Positions 33,330 to 44,800 of a stretch of DNA of 64,000 bases are shown piece after piece. This DNA is from Petaurus breviceps papuanus (taxonomy: Eukaryota > Chordata > Mammalia > Diprotodontia > Petauridae). Under the pieces are notes generated by a model. That model was not told the origin of the DNA. It made no database searches and worked only from the letters and a program-made list of their open reading frames with translations. The stretch spans positions 2,623,110-2,687,109 of the forward strand of contig JAMXIF010001178.1 in assembly GCA_028583685.1 (NCBI GenBank). The letters are read 5' to 3'. Position 1 is the first letter of the stretch. Each line of letters begins with the position of its first letter. Position numbers and translations under genes: made by a program.

Positions 33330-34350
33330 TCAAAAATAACAAATTTGCAAATTATTCCCCAATTGATAAAAGTTCAACAGATATGGACAGGCAGTTTTCA
33401 GATGAAGAAATTAAAGTTATCTATAGTCATATGAAAAATGCTCTAAATCACTATTGATTAGAGATATGCAAATCAAAACAACTCTGAGGTACCACATCAC
33501 ATCTATGAGATTGACTAATATGACAAAGCAGGAAAATGATAAATGTTGGAGAAGATGTTGGAAAATTGGGACATTGTTGGTGGAGTTGTGAACTGATCTA
33601 ACCATTCTAGAAAGCAATTTGGAACTATGCCCAAAGAACTATAAAACTATACATATCCTTTGACCCAGCAATATCACTTCTCAGTCTGTATCCCAAAGAG
33701 ATCATAAAATTGGGAAAAGTACTCACATATACAAAAATACTTATAGCAGCTCTTTTTGGGTGACCATGAATTGGAAATTGAGGCGATGTCCATCAATTGG
33801 AGAGTGACTGAACAAGTTATGGTATATTAATATAATGCTCTGTAAAAAATGATGAGCAGGCCGACTTCATAAAAACCTCCAAAGACTTCTATGAACAGAT
33901 GCTGAGTGAAGTGAGCAGAACCAAAAGAACATTGTACACAGTAACAGCCAAATTGTGCAGTGACTGACTTTTATAAACTTGGCTCTCCTCAGCAAGTCAA
34001 GGATGTAAGAAAACTCTAAAAGACTCATAATGGAAAATGCCATCGACATCCAGAAAAAGAACTATGGAATGTGAATGCAGATTGAAGCATACGATTTGCT
34101 CTCTTTCTGTTGTTCTTGTTGTTGTTTTGTTTCTTCTTTTTCATGGCTCCTCCCATTGGTTCTAATTCTTTACAATATGACTAATGTGAAAATATATTTA
34201 ATATGAATGTATATGTAGAGCCTATATCAGAATGCATGCTGTCATGGGGAAGTGGAGGGAAGAAGAGAGGGGGAGAAAATTTAAAACTCAAAAACTTATA
34301 GAAAGGAGTGTTGAAAACTAAAAATAAATACTTCAAAAAAAATTTAAACC
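33330..34350 (+). mobile_element. 5'-truncated L1
   Basis: The ORF2 C-terminal part (GGTACCACATCACATCTATG, GACATTGTTGGTGGAGTTGTG, CATATCCTTTGACCCAGCAA) and 3' UTR end in an A-rich tail. Several stops break the frame. Confidence 0.9.
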
Positions 34351-34429
34351 TAACAAATTAAAAATCTATCTTATTCTGTGTCCTATACCCATAGTCCCCC
34401 ACCTCTACAAAGAAAAGGAGAGGTGCCCA

Positions 34430-34935
34430 TTGTTGGTCCTTCGTTTTTGAAGAGGACCAATGACATCATTGGTTAATGTCTTGACTTGTACAAGAATTGA
34501 AGTGAGGCAGAGTTGTACAAAGTATTTAGCCTCATTCTCTTTTCCTGAGTCATTGGAGTCCAGTGGCAGGACAAAAGTAAAGATGACTGGCAATGGCCCA
34601 GGACACAATGGATGACCTTGGTGTTTTCAATGTGTGACTAAGCTATAAATGCTCCATAGTATCTGCTTCAGCTGCCTTCGTGATTGTTGGAACAAAATGT
34701 TTTCATCCATATATTACATTGTGGAAAATCTTCACATGCTTGGGTAGACATCCCTCTAACTCACCAACAGATTTGAGGTCTGTAGGTTACCCTCAACCTG
34801 GTATTCAGGGGGGCTAGCACCTTTTGTTTGAGGTCTTGTTGAGCCCTTTTCAGGGCTGTTCATTTACCTTTGGGGTCCACCTGATTGACCCAACCCTCAC
34901 CTGTGGCTCCAAAAAGCTATAGCATACACAGTGGC
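34430..34935 (-). repeat. Marsupial interspersed repeat (GAAGGAC end)
   Basis: Starts TTGGTCCTTCGTTTTTGAAG, then AGGACCAATGACATCATTGG, the reverse complement of the end of the repeat at 1331-1546. The body includes GTCCAGTGGCAGGACAAAAG and GGCCCAGGACACAATGGATG. A purine-rich GGA tract follows to about 34998. Confidence 0.65.
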
Positions 34936-35019
34936 CACACCCCATTAAGTAGTAGGAGGAGAAAGAGAAGGAGGAGAAGGAAAAGGAAGAGGAGGAATTA
35001 TTTATTATTATTATTAAAT

Positions 35020-35240
35020 AGCTAGCATTTATATAGCTTTTTAGGGTTTACAAAGAGATTTAATGATATTATGTCACTTTATCCTGTAGTTTAACCTATC
35101 TGTCTCCTTTTAGAGATGAAGAAGATGATGCCCAGAGACAGTGACTTGTCCAGTCACTAACGATCATTAACACAGGGAGTTAATACCAGAGTCAGATCTT
35201 GAACCCAGGAGCTCTGACTCCATGCTCAGTGCTCTTGAAG
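35020..35240 (-). repeat. MIR
   Basis: Reversed MIR: CATTTATATAGC, TTTTAGAGATGAAGAAGATG, CCAGAGACAGTGACTTGTCC, then ATCTTGAACCCAGGAGCTC. Confidence 0.75.
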
Positions 35241-36180
35241 GAAGAGCTAGAGTTGAGTTAAAAGAGAAGAAATATCAACCAGAACCTTTTCTCTCCCCAT
35301 TTACCTATCAAGCGAGCAGGTGTTTTTATCTTCTTGACAAAAAAGACAAAGCCCCAAATCCCCCACCTCCCTCCAAACCTCAGTGACCTTTCAGACTCTA
35401 AGCAGCATATGCTTCAGAGCAAATGCTAGACTATTCCATTGTTTAGAGTTTGTTCAAGACAGATAACCATATGGGATCGCTTAGAAGCCTAAAGGAGCTG
35501 ACTAGAAGACTCCTCTAAGGTTCTCTCCCTTCAGCACTTCAGCTATGGACTGCTCCAGCGTTTGTGGAAGGAGACACCGCAACCCCTACTCAGCCTCAAC
35601 TCCCACTATTTATTGCTGCTCTATACCCTTGCATTCAACCTCAATGTCTTTGATATATTTTTTAAACTGCAAGGGACCAAAAATACCCAGGAAGCTTGGC
35701 ATAGGCATACAGAAAAAGTCCTTTAAAGACATACATCAAGGACCCCAGCACTAAGGTCCATGGAAACCAAAATCACAAAGGTCATAAAGTTTATTCTCCA
35801 AGCTCCTAAACAATCTTCCCTCCCATTTTCCTTCTTCTCCAGTATTCTTTCCCCTGCCTTCAAGTCCCTAATGTCATCTAGTTCCATTCCCCCCTCACCC
35901 ACTGCAAACATGTTTGCAGGAAAAAAAATTCCAAAATCAGTCATTTCTACTTCAGTGTGAAATTGTCAAACCCCAGAGGCACTTGAATTTTCAGCTTTCT
36001 CTCTTACAGGATATTATAGGAAATCTTTTTCCCTCTTAGAGGAATTCCACTCATCAGTAAGACTTGAAGGAGTTAATTCGTGGGACAAAGGTCTTTCTAG
36101 GTGACTCAGAAACAGGATCATGTAGGCAGCCCTCTACAAAGTTTCTGCCTCACTAGAAGGGAAACAACCCTCTGGATTCA
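35240..36180. other. Unique DNA, no gene supported
   Basis: Overlapping frames on both strands at 35723-35960 are short and have no known domain. Confidence 0.4.
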
Positions 36181-36184
36181 CATT

Positions 36185-36430
36185 AGGTAATGTCAATTCA
36201 ATTCAATTCAACAAGCATTTTTTTGAGAACCTACAAGGATGAGGATTCAAAAAGAAAAAAATTATAGTATATATTCCAGGAGCTTCAAGTCTACTGGAGG
36301 CAGTGGAGTAGATACAGCATAATACACAAATAAATATGATGCAAGATAGAAAATGACAGGGACAATGGTAACAGAATTTCAGTATAAGACAAGTAAGAAA
36401 ATAGAAAAGAAGTCTCAAGGTATTCAGGTC
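36185..36430 (+). repeat. Old repeat with AACAAGCATTTxTT start
   Basis: Same family as 37325-37670, 41690-41850, 42565-42700, 55440-56420 and 57760-58300: starts with CAAGCATTTATTAAG-like words, then GAGACAACATGCAAA-like and, when long, AGGAAACCACTGGAG-like words. I recognise it as common in mammals but do not name it. Confidence 0.6.
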
Positions 36431-36469
36431 ACCTGGTTTAGACAAACTACATTCCAGAGTATTGAAAAG

Positions 36470-37220
36470 AGTGTCAGGTGTGACTGCTCAGCCACTATTG
36501 AGAATCTTTTAAATAAAAATGAGAAAGGGAGTGGCATCACAGATTGAAGAGAGGCAAATATTATCCCAATAATTCTTTTAAACTAGATCTGAAGACCACA
36601 ACCTAATAATCTTTTTTTGCCTTTTGGAGGGCAATTGGGGTTAAATAACTTGCCCAAGGTTACATGGCTAGTATTTTTGTGTGGGTGTTAAGTGTCTAAG
36701 GCCAGAACTGAACTCGGGTCCTCCCGGCTCTGGGGCTGGCGCTTTACTCACTGCACCACCTAGCCACCCCCCAACAACCTAATAATCTTGACCTAGATTC
36801 CTGGTGGCAAAACTCTAGAATGTCTATTAAAGGGACAACATTAGAAAGGACATCAGTGATAGTCGATGTGGTTTCATCAAGAATAGGCAATAATGAATTT
36901 ACCTCATTTTATTTCATTATAGAGTGACTAGCTAGGCTAGAACAGAGAAATCCCATAGCTATAGTACGCCTATATTTCAGTAAAGAATTTAGCAAAGTCT
37001 TATGCTTTCTTAGCAGAAAAGATAGAAAAATGTGAACTGGTGAACATGATTGTGCAATTACCTGACTCAGAAGTGGAATAAACTGAATGACAGGACATAA
37101 TAAGTAGTCATTAATAGGTTGGTATCAGTTTGGGAGGTCTCTGGTATACTCCCAAGGAAATGTCCTTGGTCCTGTGGTGTTTAACATCATTAGCAATATT
37201 TGGATATCTTCTCTTAAATG
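36470..37220 (+). mobile_element. CR1/L3 LINE, RT N-terminal half
   Basis: Decayed reverse transcriptase on the plus strand: ATATTTCAGTAAAGAATTTAG encodes YFSKEFSK (like LDFSKAFDK), and 37151-37190 encodes QGNVLGPVVFNI (like QGSVLGPVLFNI). A SINE interrupts it at 36614-36773. The continuation lies at 39225-39430. Confidence 0.8.
36614..36773 (-). repeat. SINE with 16-base target duplication
   Basis: Reversed SINE flanked by ACAACCTAATAATCTT at 36598-36613 and 36774-36789, inserted in the CR1/L3 copy. Confidence 0.95.
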
Positions 37221-37324
37221 TTTTCTATTCTTATTGACATGCTTTGTTTTTTATATCACCTTTCTTTCCTAATATAGTCCTCTCAGAAAACCACCCCTTC
37301 TGATGAAAAAGAAACAAAAAAAAA

Positions 37325-37870
37325 CTAAATCAACAAGTATTTATTAAGTTCCTACTATGCACCAAGTACTTAGTGCCAGTGAAACAAAGATGCAAAAAAT
37401 ATCTTATACTTTTCAGAAGTCCAGTCTAATGTTGGAGACTGCATGCAAACAATGACATACAAAAAGATATATAGCAGATAAATTTAAAATAATCAGTGAC
37501 TTGAAGGCATTAAGATTAAGGAGAATGGGGAAAGTCTTTCTTTAAAAAGAAATGTTTTAGTTAGAACTTAAAGGAAGTCAGGAGATGGCTAGAAGGATGT
37601 ACATGGGGGGTAGCATTTGAAAATGTGCAGAGTCAGGAGATGGAGTATCTTGAGTGAGAAAAAGCAGTGAAAGAGAGTGTATAGGGGAGGAAGAGAAAAA
37701 AGGGAGGGAGAGAGAGGATGGGAGAGAATGGGAAGAGGGGGGAGGAAAGAGGAGGGAGGAAAGAGAGCAGGATGCAGGGAGGGAAGGAGAGAGAAGATGA
37801 CTGAGGAAAAGAGAGAAAGGGGGAGAGATAGACAAAGACATAAAGATGGAGGGAGGGAGAAAGAGTAGTC
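37325..37870 (+). repeat. Old unnamed repeat grading into purine-rich DNA
   Basis: Starts ACAAGTATTTATTAAGTTCC, with GTCCAGTCTAATGTTGGAGA and GATTAAGGAGAATGGGGAAAG. It becomes GA-rich after 37670. Confidence 0.6.
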
Positions 37871-37877
37871 TAGTGAA

Positions 37878-37878
<1 letters not shown>

Positions 37879-37932
<54 letters not shown>

Positions 37933-38032
37933 NNNNNNNNNNNNNNNNNNNNNNNNNNNNNNNNNNNNNNNNNNNNNNNNNNNNNNNNNNNNNNNNNNNN
38001 NNNNNNNNNNNNNNNNNNNNNNNNNNNNNNNN

Positions 38033-38076
<44 letters not shown>
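37879..38076. repeat. (GA)n tract with a 100-base assembly gap
   Basis: GA repeats on both sides of exactly 100 N at 37933-38032, a standard placeholder for a gap of unknown size. Frames read through it are meaningless. Confidence 0.97.
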
Positions 38077-38079
<3 letters not shown>

Positions 38080-38080
<1 letters not shown>

Positions 38081-39220
38081 GGATGGGATGGAGAGAGAGA
38101 TGGAGGTAGAAAGGGAGGAAATGAAAGAGAGAAAATGTAGGGGAGGAAGAGAGAAGGAGAAATTAAAAGTGGAAAAAGAAGCGATGATAGAGGAGACAAT
38201 CTGTTGGAGGAGACAGGGTGGAATACTATCACTTGTACCTGGCAAAAGCAACCTCTCGTGTGAGAAAGGAGTCAAAGAGGATAGTAAAAGAAGCATCTGA
38301 ATAATTTGAGAAAAAGAGGAGAGAAAAGGGAGCTCTTAGCAAATCGTCTCATTTTTTTCAGTGAAATACGAAGCAGCATTCTCTGCTGAAAGAGTGGAAG
38401 GAAAGGAAGCATTGAGAGGTCTGAGGAGGGATGAAAAAATATTTGGGAGAACTATTATGTTAGGTTGAATAGTGAGTTAGTCAGGGAGGTATACAAAGAT
38501 TGTCTTGCTGCAGTGAGGGTCAAATGAGATGACATAACAAATTTATAGGCAGCCCAGTCAGCATGGCTTCATGCGTTTCTCTACCTTTGTTCAGTGGCGA
38601 TGGTGAAAGTGGGAAGGGTAAGGTTTAGCAAGGCAAGATCAGTGATAGGATAAGTAGGCAAAGGACTCTAGAGAAGAGGAAATGGTAGAGTTGAACTGAT
38701 TCACCAAGAGGTCATATGAGAAAGAGAGGAGCGTAGCCAGTACAGAAGTGATGAGCTGAGAGGAGGTGGGGTAGAGCAGGGAATGAGGAATCAAGGAATT
38801 GGAAGTAGTAGTGAGGATGCAGTTTGGTAAAATTAGCCAAAACATCAATTATATATGCAATGTTAGACATCCACAGTCCCTCACCTCTACAAAAAAAGGG
38901 GGAAAAACGCATTTTCTCCTCTCTTTTTCAAGGTCAAGATTGATCATCATAACCACACAACTTGCAGTTGTCCTTTTCCTCCCTTCTTTCCACTGACACT
39001 AATTTATTGTTTTTCCTGGTGCTGCTTATTTCCCTCTGCATCATGTCAACTGATTTCCCATGCTTTTCTGAATTCCTTAGATTCATCAATTCTTGTGGCA
39101 CAGCAATGTGAAGTTGATTTTCTGAAACAGAGACTGACTTTACATTTATCCCATTGTATATTTCATTACCTCCACCTACCAAACTTTGTTTAGTTAGTCC
39201 CCAATCAATGGGCATTTCTG
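38080..39220. other. No gene recognised
   Basis: Purine-rich near the gap, then unique-looking DNA. The part from about 38380 to 38830 has words of the old unnamed repeat family (GTCAAATGAGATG, AGGAGGTGGGGTAGAG), but I cannot set its limits. Confidence 0.35.
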
Positions 39221-39224
39221 TTAC

Positions 39225-39430
39225 TTTAAATGGTAGACTCAGCAAATTTGCAGATAACACAAAGCTAAGAGGATAGATGATACATTGGATGACATAGTCA
39301 GAATCCAAAAAGATTGTGACAAGCTTGAATAATGGGCCATATCAAATTAATTTAGAGAATTAATAGGAATAAATTTAACACCCTACACTGGCATTTAAAC
39401 AAAACAACAGCACTAGGATAGAATAGTATA
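39225..39430 (+). mobile_element. CR1/L3 LINE, RT C-terminal continuation
   Basis: 39244-39270 encodes KFADNTKLRG, matching the CR1/L3 word KFADDTKLGG that contains the catalytic motif, followed by SESKKIV... decay. In an intact copy this lies about 30 residues after the words at 37190, so the 2 kb between is inserted. Confidence 0.8.
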
Positions 39431-39439
39431 GAACATTCA

Positions 39440-40030
39440 CCATTATGCCTGTGCTATCCATTAGAGGCTTCTCTTCAAGGTGACATCTACCCAATAAAGA
39501 CCGTTCTTTTGGTCCAGTTATTCATACGATTCTAAATCCACCTAATACCATGATCATCTATCCTATATCTCTCTGAATTGTCCATGAGGATAGTATAAAT
39601 CTAGAGGTATTATGTCTATGTTCTTCCCTGATTTACAAGTCAAGTAGCCCTGTTATTTATTATTATAATATATTTAATATATAATATATTATAGTAATAT
39701 ATTATTATTAATTATTATTATAAAGAAATGAGGTTAGTCTGACATGACTTCTTGTTGAATAAGTCGTGCAGGCTCTTGATGACCACTGTGGTTTTCCTTT
39801 CTAAATGTTTATGAGTTCTACTAATGTTATTATTGTTTTTATTATCAACATCATAACAAAATTGAATTTTATAGTCTACCACTGTTCTGAATTCCCAAAC
39901 TCAAGTGTAGCTCATTATTCTATAGATTGCAATCTAAATTCTCCTCCCTTTTTGAAAACTGAGATAATGTTTTCTCTTTTCCAGTTCTGTGATATCTCTT
40001 CTATTTACACACTCTTGCAAAAATCATTGA
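39440..40030. other. No gene recognised; AT-rich
   Basis: Includes a TTATTATTATAATATATTTA-type AT tract at 39655-39725. Short frames without domains. Confidence 0.45.
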
Positions 40031-40045
40031 AAGCATATTAGTAGG

Positions 40046-40192
40046 GGTGGCTAGGTGGCACAGTGAATAGTGCACCAGTCCTGGAGTCAGGAGGACCTGA
40101 GTTCAAATCTGGCCTCAGACACTTAACACAAAACTAGATTGTGACCCTGGGCAAGTCACAACCACAATTGCCCTGCATCCCCCTCCAAAAGA
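40046..40192 (+). repeat. SINE with imperfect target duplication
   Basis: GGTGGCTAGGTGGCACAGTG to CACAATTGCCCTGCATCC. Flanked by AAAGCATATTAGTAGG (40030-40045) and AAAGCATGGTAGG (40193-40205). Confidence 0.9.
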
Positions 40193-40199
40193 AAAGCAT

Positions 40200-40860
40200 G
40201 GTAGGAGTACCTACTGGTTCTTTCCATATCACAGGAGATAGTTTGTTCAGCCCTGGTGCTTTGGACTCATTTAGCAACCTAGGTGCTCTCTTATCATCTC
40301 CTCACTTATATATTGGTTTTCAACTCTTTGCTGCTCATATATTTCATCCTTAAAAATCAAATATTCTCTTGGAAGAAAAATAGAACCAAAATAGGAGTTC
40401 CATAGTTCTAACTTCTCTCCATTTTTCTGTTATCATTGTCTCATCCACCCTGCAAAGTCATCCTCTGTACCTCTGAATGAAGATCCAGAGTCTGAATGTT
40501 TAGAGTAAACCAAAGGGTCAGATCAGAGTCCAGAATCCAGGTTCAAGGCTTTATGCACAGTGGAAAGCCAGAAGCTTCACTGGACCAGTAAAGTGGCAGA
40601 GAACTCTATCTCCACTACAGAAAATGTTGGCAAGTGAGCTCAGGAGATCGAGCTAAGGATTTACACCTGGTATAAAGATCAAGAGGAAAACAAGGCAAGT
40701 AATTTGATTCTGTTAAATTCAACAAGCATTTATTAAGTGCTTACAATTGCCAGGTACTATGCAAGGCAATGTGAATATAAAGACCGAAATGGAAATTGAC
40801 ACCTCCTCAGAACTCTTGTCTAAATCTCCCTAGTAGGGGGCTGATTTCCTGTTTAATACA
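40200..40860. other. Mostly unique, no gene
   Basis: No coding signal. 40712-40790 is a short piece of the old CAAGCATTTATTAAG repeat. Confidence 0.4.
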
Positions 40861-40861
40861 C

Positions 40862-40965
40862 AAAATCACAGAATCTCAGCGTTGGAAGGAACCTCAGAGG
40901 ACTTCTAGGCCAACTCCTCCCTGAACAGAATCCCCCACCACATCAGCATGCCTGACCAAGGATAG
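40862..40965. repeat. CR1/L3-type 3' end fragment
   Basis: ATCACAGAATCTCAGCGTTG, GAAGGAACCTCAGAGGACTT, CTAGGCCAACTCCTCC matches the conserved 3' region of CR1/L3 elements. Confidence 0.55.
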
Positions 40966-41079
40966 ACAAAGGATTGAATGAGATAAAGAGAATAGAGGTA
41001 CTCACACCTCTTTAGTATACTCAGCACCCTCTGCCAAAAATGAACTCTTCCCCAAACCTCCATTTAAGGAGGGGGCCCA

Positions 41080-41315
41080 GGCAAGCAACCTCTTCATTTC
41101 TTGCCTGGCTATAGTTCTTTGGACTTTATCATACCCTGTGCCAGATGCCTTCCCCCACGTTCTCTTTTCAAATTCCTTTTGTGCGTTGTCTTCTCCTATT
41201 AGATTATAAGTTTCTAGGATGCAAAACCTTTCTTTTTTCATATTTGTATTCCCAGCACTTAACAAAGCACCTGGCAAATAGTAGGTGCTTGATGAATATT
41301 AAATGTCTGACTGGA
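41080..41315 (+). repeat. LINE-2 3' end
   Basis: TTATAAGTTTCTAGGATGC, TATTTGTATTCCCAGCACTT, GGCAAATAGTAGGTGCTTG. Confidence 0.8.
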
Positions 41316-41449
41316 AGCATCACCTGAGGACCTCAAGTGCTAGAGTTACTTCCTTAGCTACCCATTCTGCTTCTGGGAAGCTATTACTGATAGGTCAATG
41401 GTCTTCTTTATGTTTTTTAGATGTGTACTATTCAGGAATGTGTTTTGCT

Positions 41450-41466
41450 TGAGAGAGAGAGAGAGG

Positions 41467-41519
<53 letters not shown>

Positions 41520-41535
41520 AGAGAGAGAGAGTTCC
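41450..41535. repeat. GA and (GT)n microsatellite
   Basis: GAGAGAGAG flanks (GT)n at about 41473-41517. Confidence 0.95.
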
Positions 41536-41689
41536 CAAGAAGCAGGGGGACATGGGAAGGAGAGAAAATAAATTTTTGTTCATGGGAAAAAAATTAAATA
41601 AAAAAAATTTTATGTTGATTTGAACTTTTGTTTTCTGAAAATGTCTTTCATTTACCAATGGGAAGAACCATTCAATTTAAAAAACCAAT

Positions 41690-42860
41690 TAACCAGCAAG
41701 CATTTATTAAGCACCTATTATATATTGGGTACTATGCTAAGCATAAGCACAGAGGATGCACAAACAAAAAAGAAAGAAAATTCCTGCTCTTAAGGAATTT
41801 ATATCCATGGTTAATAAATATTTAAGTACCTACTATGTGCAATGACATGATGAACTACAGCTATTCCCTCGCATGAGTCTTCTAGCTACTAAGTAAAGCA
41901 ACCTAAGTTTTCCAAGCCTTTGGTTTCTACTGACCCAAAAGCTAGGGGTAAAGCTGTTTACAAAGGGTCAGATATGAGATCCTGTCTCCAGTAAATGTTA
42001 AGATGGTAATATGGCAAATATTATGGTAAATATAGTGACTATTAAATAATAGATATTAAGAGCTAACTTGATGATTACTTCATCTTTACATGTAAAGGCA
42101 GGGTTGTATATTAGAACCACCGCCAAGCGATAAACCAGTTAATCTGGCTCATATTATATTAATATAATATTAATTATAAATTAATATTATAATAAAAATA
42201 AATTAATATCCTGGTTCAACCTCAGTTTATTCATCTGTAAAATGATGGAGATGATTTAGATGACTTCTGAGGTTGCTTTCAACTCTGTGAAGTCACTTTT
42301 TCACTCTGGGCTCTTTCCCAATTTGTCCAATGGGAGGGAGAAGACATGAGTGTGATAAGCATGATAGAAGAGAAAGAGGGTCAGACAGGATTCTAATCCC
42401 AGCTCTGCCATAGTCACTTGTGTTCCCTGGGTCTCAGTAAATGAGGCACTGGATTAGATGGTCTCCAAAGGCCCTTTTAAGTCAGACATTCTAGGATTCA
42501 CCTTGGGTGAATTGTTTGTCAGTTTTTTAATCTGCAAATAGGAATGGTAATATCTGCCTTACTAACCTTCAATCAACAAGTCTTTATTTTGTGTCTACTA
42601 TGCAGCAGGCACTGTCCTAGGTGCTGAGGAAGGAAAGATAGAAACAAAATTGTCCCTGCCTTCAGGGAGTTTACATTCTATAAGAATATGAGATTATTTA
42701 TTTGAGAGCATATTGAAAAGCATAAAATGCTATACAAATATAAGAGGCTATTTATTAAGTGCCTACTATGATCCCAGTCTCATACTAAGCAAAATACATT
42801 AGAAGAAGCCAACATAGAAAACTATATTCTAGCTGTTAAAGGAGCATGTCCCATAACAGA
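41690..42860. repeat. Cluster of old repeats and AT palindromes
   Basis: CAAGCATTTATTAAG-family pieces at 41690-41850 and 42565-42700, an AT-rich palindromic tract at about 42148-42205, and SINE/MIR tails at 42216-42500 that form copy A of a local duplication. Confidence 0.55.
42216..42500 (+). repeat. Local duplication, copy A
   Basis: SINE tail, about 76 bases of non-SINE DNA (about 42287-42363), then part of another SINE. The same arrangement is found at 47077-47385 in the same orientation; the middle part is identical base for base. Confidence 0.85.
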
Positions 42861-42869
42861 GCATTTTAA

Positions 42870-43045
42870 AAGCAGACAGGAACTTTCAGATCAACTAGTC
42901 TCACACCCTCATTTTACAGATAACAAACTGAAGCCTGAAGAAGGAAAAGTCCAATATCAGGAAATAACTTAATAGTGGAACCTGGATTTGAACCCGAATC
43001 ACCTGATTTACAATCCCAGGCTCTCTCCATCATGCCATTCTGTCT
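42870..43045 (-). repeat. MIR
   Basis: CCCTCATTTTACAGATAAC, AACCTGGATTTGAACCCGAA, then CCAGGCTCTCTCCATCATGC. Confidence 0.75.
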
Positions 43046-43049
43046 TCTA

Positions 43050-43520
43050 CCTGATGGCATGGTATAAAGGAGTACCATGAGAAATGAAAAAAGGAGCTTG
43101 CTCGTGGAATGCAACAACTTCTTGGTGGACTCTCAGTGAGTTTTTGGGAGATGAGCCTTCAGAAAAATCAAAGCTTTAGCACCACCTAGTGAAACTATGC
43201 CTAATCCTAGGGGAAAGCCCCTTCTAGGACTGCCTGAGCCCATCATCGTCAGATGCCCTTGTTCCAAAGAGACATCAGACCTACGGTGCTGCCCTTCTCT
43301 TTTCTCTAGGATCTTATAAACCATCGACAGGTCATTTGAAAACTAGTATTGGAAAGGACTATTGAAGGTCTCGGAGGTTAGTACAACAACTCCCTAATGA
43401 AGGTTTCATGAGAGAAAGAAGGTGAGAACACAGAGGACCTTTCATTTACTACAGTTGCGGTTTTTTGGAGTCGGGGGAAGCCTTCAAGGGTATCATCCTA
43501 AGATGGCCTCTAGGGGGCCT
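43050..43520. other. Unique DNA, no gene supported
   Basis: A 63-codon minus-strand frame at 43133-43324 has no known domain. Confidence 0.4.
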
Positions 43521-43524
43521 TTAC

Positions 43525-43650
43525 CTCTCTTACTCCCTCTAGCAGAATGTAAGATCCTTGAGGACAGCAACTGTTTTGTCCAGGGTTTTTTTTTTTTAAT
43601 TCCCCATGTCTTGCACATAGTAAATGTTCAATGAATGTTTATTGAATTGT
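43525..43650 (+). repeat. LINE-2 3' end
   Basis: AGAATGTAAGATCCTTGAGG, TCTTGCACATAGTAAATGTT, CAATGAATGTTTATTG. Confidence 0.8.
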
Positions 43651-43949
43651 CTCCTGGGCAAGTAGACTCCCTGGGGAAGGGCAGCCTACCTGAAGTATAG
43701 ATCCCCTGGATCAGTCTTTTCCCCCTGAATCTCCTTGATATCCTATGGAAACTCAATATACAAGGACATGGGATCAGTGCATGACATTTACCCCCCTTTC
43801 CTGTTATATCAGAAGGAAATGTAGCATATGGGGGAATATGCATGTATGTAAATCACCAAACTCTTCCCTGTTGGGTATTTTTTGTTTGTTTGTTTTAGGA
43901 AAAAAAAAAAACACAAGAACATATAGCTCCTCAACCCTGGGACATTAAT

Positions 43950-44240
43950 TCTCCACACACAAATCCAGTCCACTGCCTACTGCCAAGTCCCATCTTCTTC
44001 TTGAAGCCTTCCCAGGCAACTCCAATACAGCCTTAGAGCCTAATGATACAGTCTCTTGAATTGTTCTCATCAGGGGCAGCACAGTGTAGTGAAGGCCTGG
44101 GAATCAGAATACTTGAATCCTAGTTACCTCTTTGACTCTGATTCTGACTCTGACTCCATATGTAACTTACCCCAACCAGACCCTCAGTTTCTTGAATCTT
44201 CAAATTCCAAGGGTATTCCTCCTATGCATGTTTATAAGGC
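43950..44240 (+). repeat. LINE-2 piece then MIR-like SINE
   Basis: CTTCTTCTTGAAGCCTTCCC at about 43995 is LINE-2. GGGGCAGCACAGTGTAGTG at 44075 starts a SINE copy that runs to about 44190. Confidence 0.6.
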
Positions 44241-44351
44241 ATAAATCTCATCCTTTCCTAGGGCTCAGGGCTAAAGGTTCCAAGTAAGGTCAGCAAACAG
44301 GAATGTCTATTGTAAATGACTTTTCTTTCTTTTGCTTTCTTTTTTTTGTAG

Positions 44352-44432
44352 AAAAGGAAAATCCAGAAGGCTAAGATGACAGCTGGTCCCAGTTTCAGTT
44401 CAAAGTATCATTCCTATGCAAGCTCTGTTCCT
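44352..44432 (+). other. Candidate 81-base exon, unproven
   Basis: A branch-like TGTAAATGAC and a long pyrimidine run end in TTTTTTTTGTAG at 44351. The next 81 bases are open in one frame only and are followed by a good donor, GTGAGT at 44433. The reading begins KRKIQKAKMTAGPS and ends HSYASSVP. It includes an AAGATGA start context. There is no neighbouring exon I can see and I do not recognise the peptide. Chance splice-like pairs are common, so this is a weak call. Confidence 0.15.
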
Positions 44433-44619
44433 GTGAGTCATGCACTGCCCTCAGCAGCTTCTAACTAGGATCAGGTCAAGAGCAAGATGGACAGGCAGGC
44501 TGGAAAATCTGTGTCAGAGTCCCTGCTGCATTGTCTACCCAAGGAAGCTCTGGCCAGCCCCACTCCACCCCCTGTCCCCACAGAACAAAAGACCTCCCCA
44601 CCCAGCCTACCCCAATGTC

Positions 44620-44800
44620 ATGGGGTGTGGCAGCAAGAACCAGCAATCAGGGAATCGTAGGTTCTAAGGACAGTTGTGCCACTAATTGGCCCCATGAACT
44701 TGGGCAAGTCCCTTTCCTTCCCTAGGGCCCTCTGTAAAATGAAGGGGCTGGATATGCTGATCTCTGAGGAGGATTCCAGCCCAAACATCCTATGGCTCTA
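44620..44800 (+). repeat. MIR-like SINE
   Basis: CACTAATTGGCCCCATGAAC, TTGGGCAAGTCCCTTTCC, TGTAAAATGAAGGGGCTGG. Confidence 0.75.

Noticed and set aside
37589-38296. 235-codon open frame across the gap
   Set aside because: Mostly Ser-Leu repeats from a GA array plus 100 N; an artefact.
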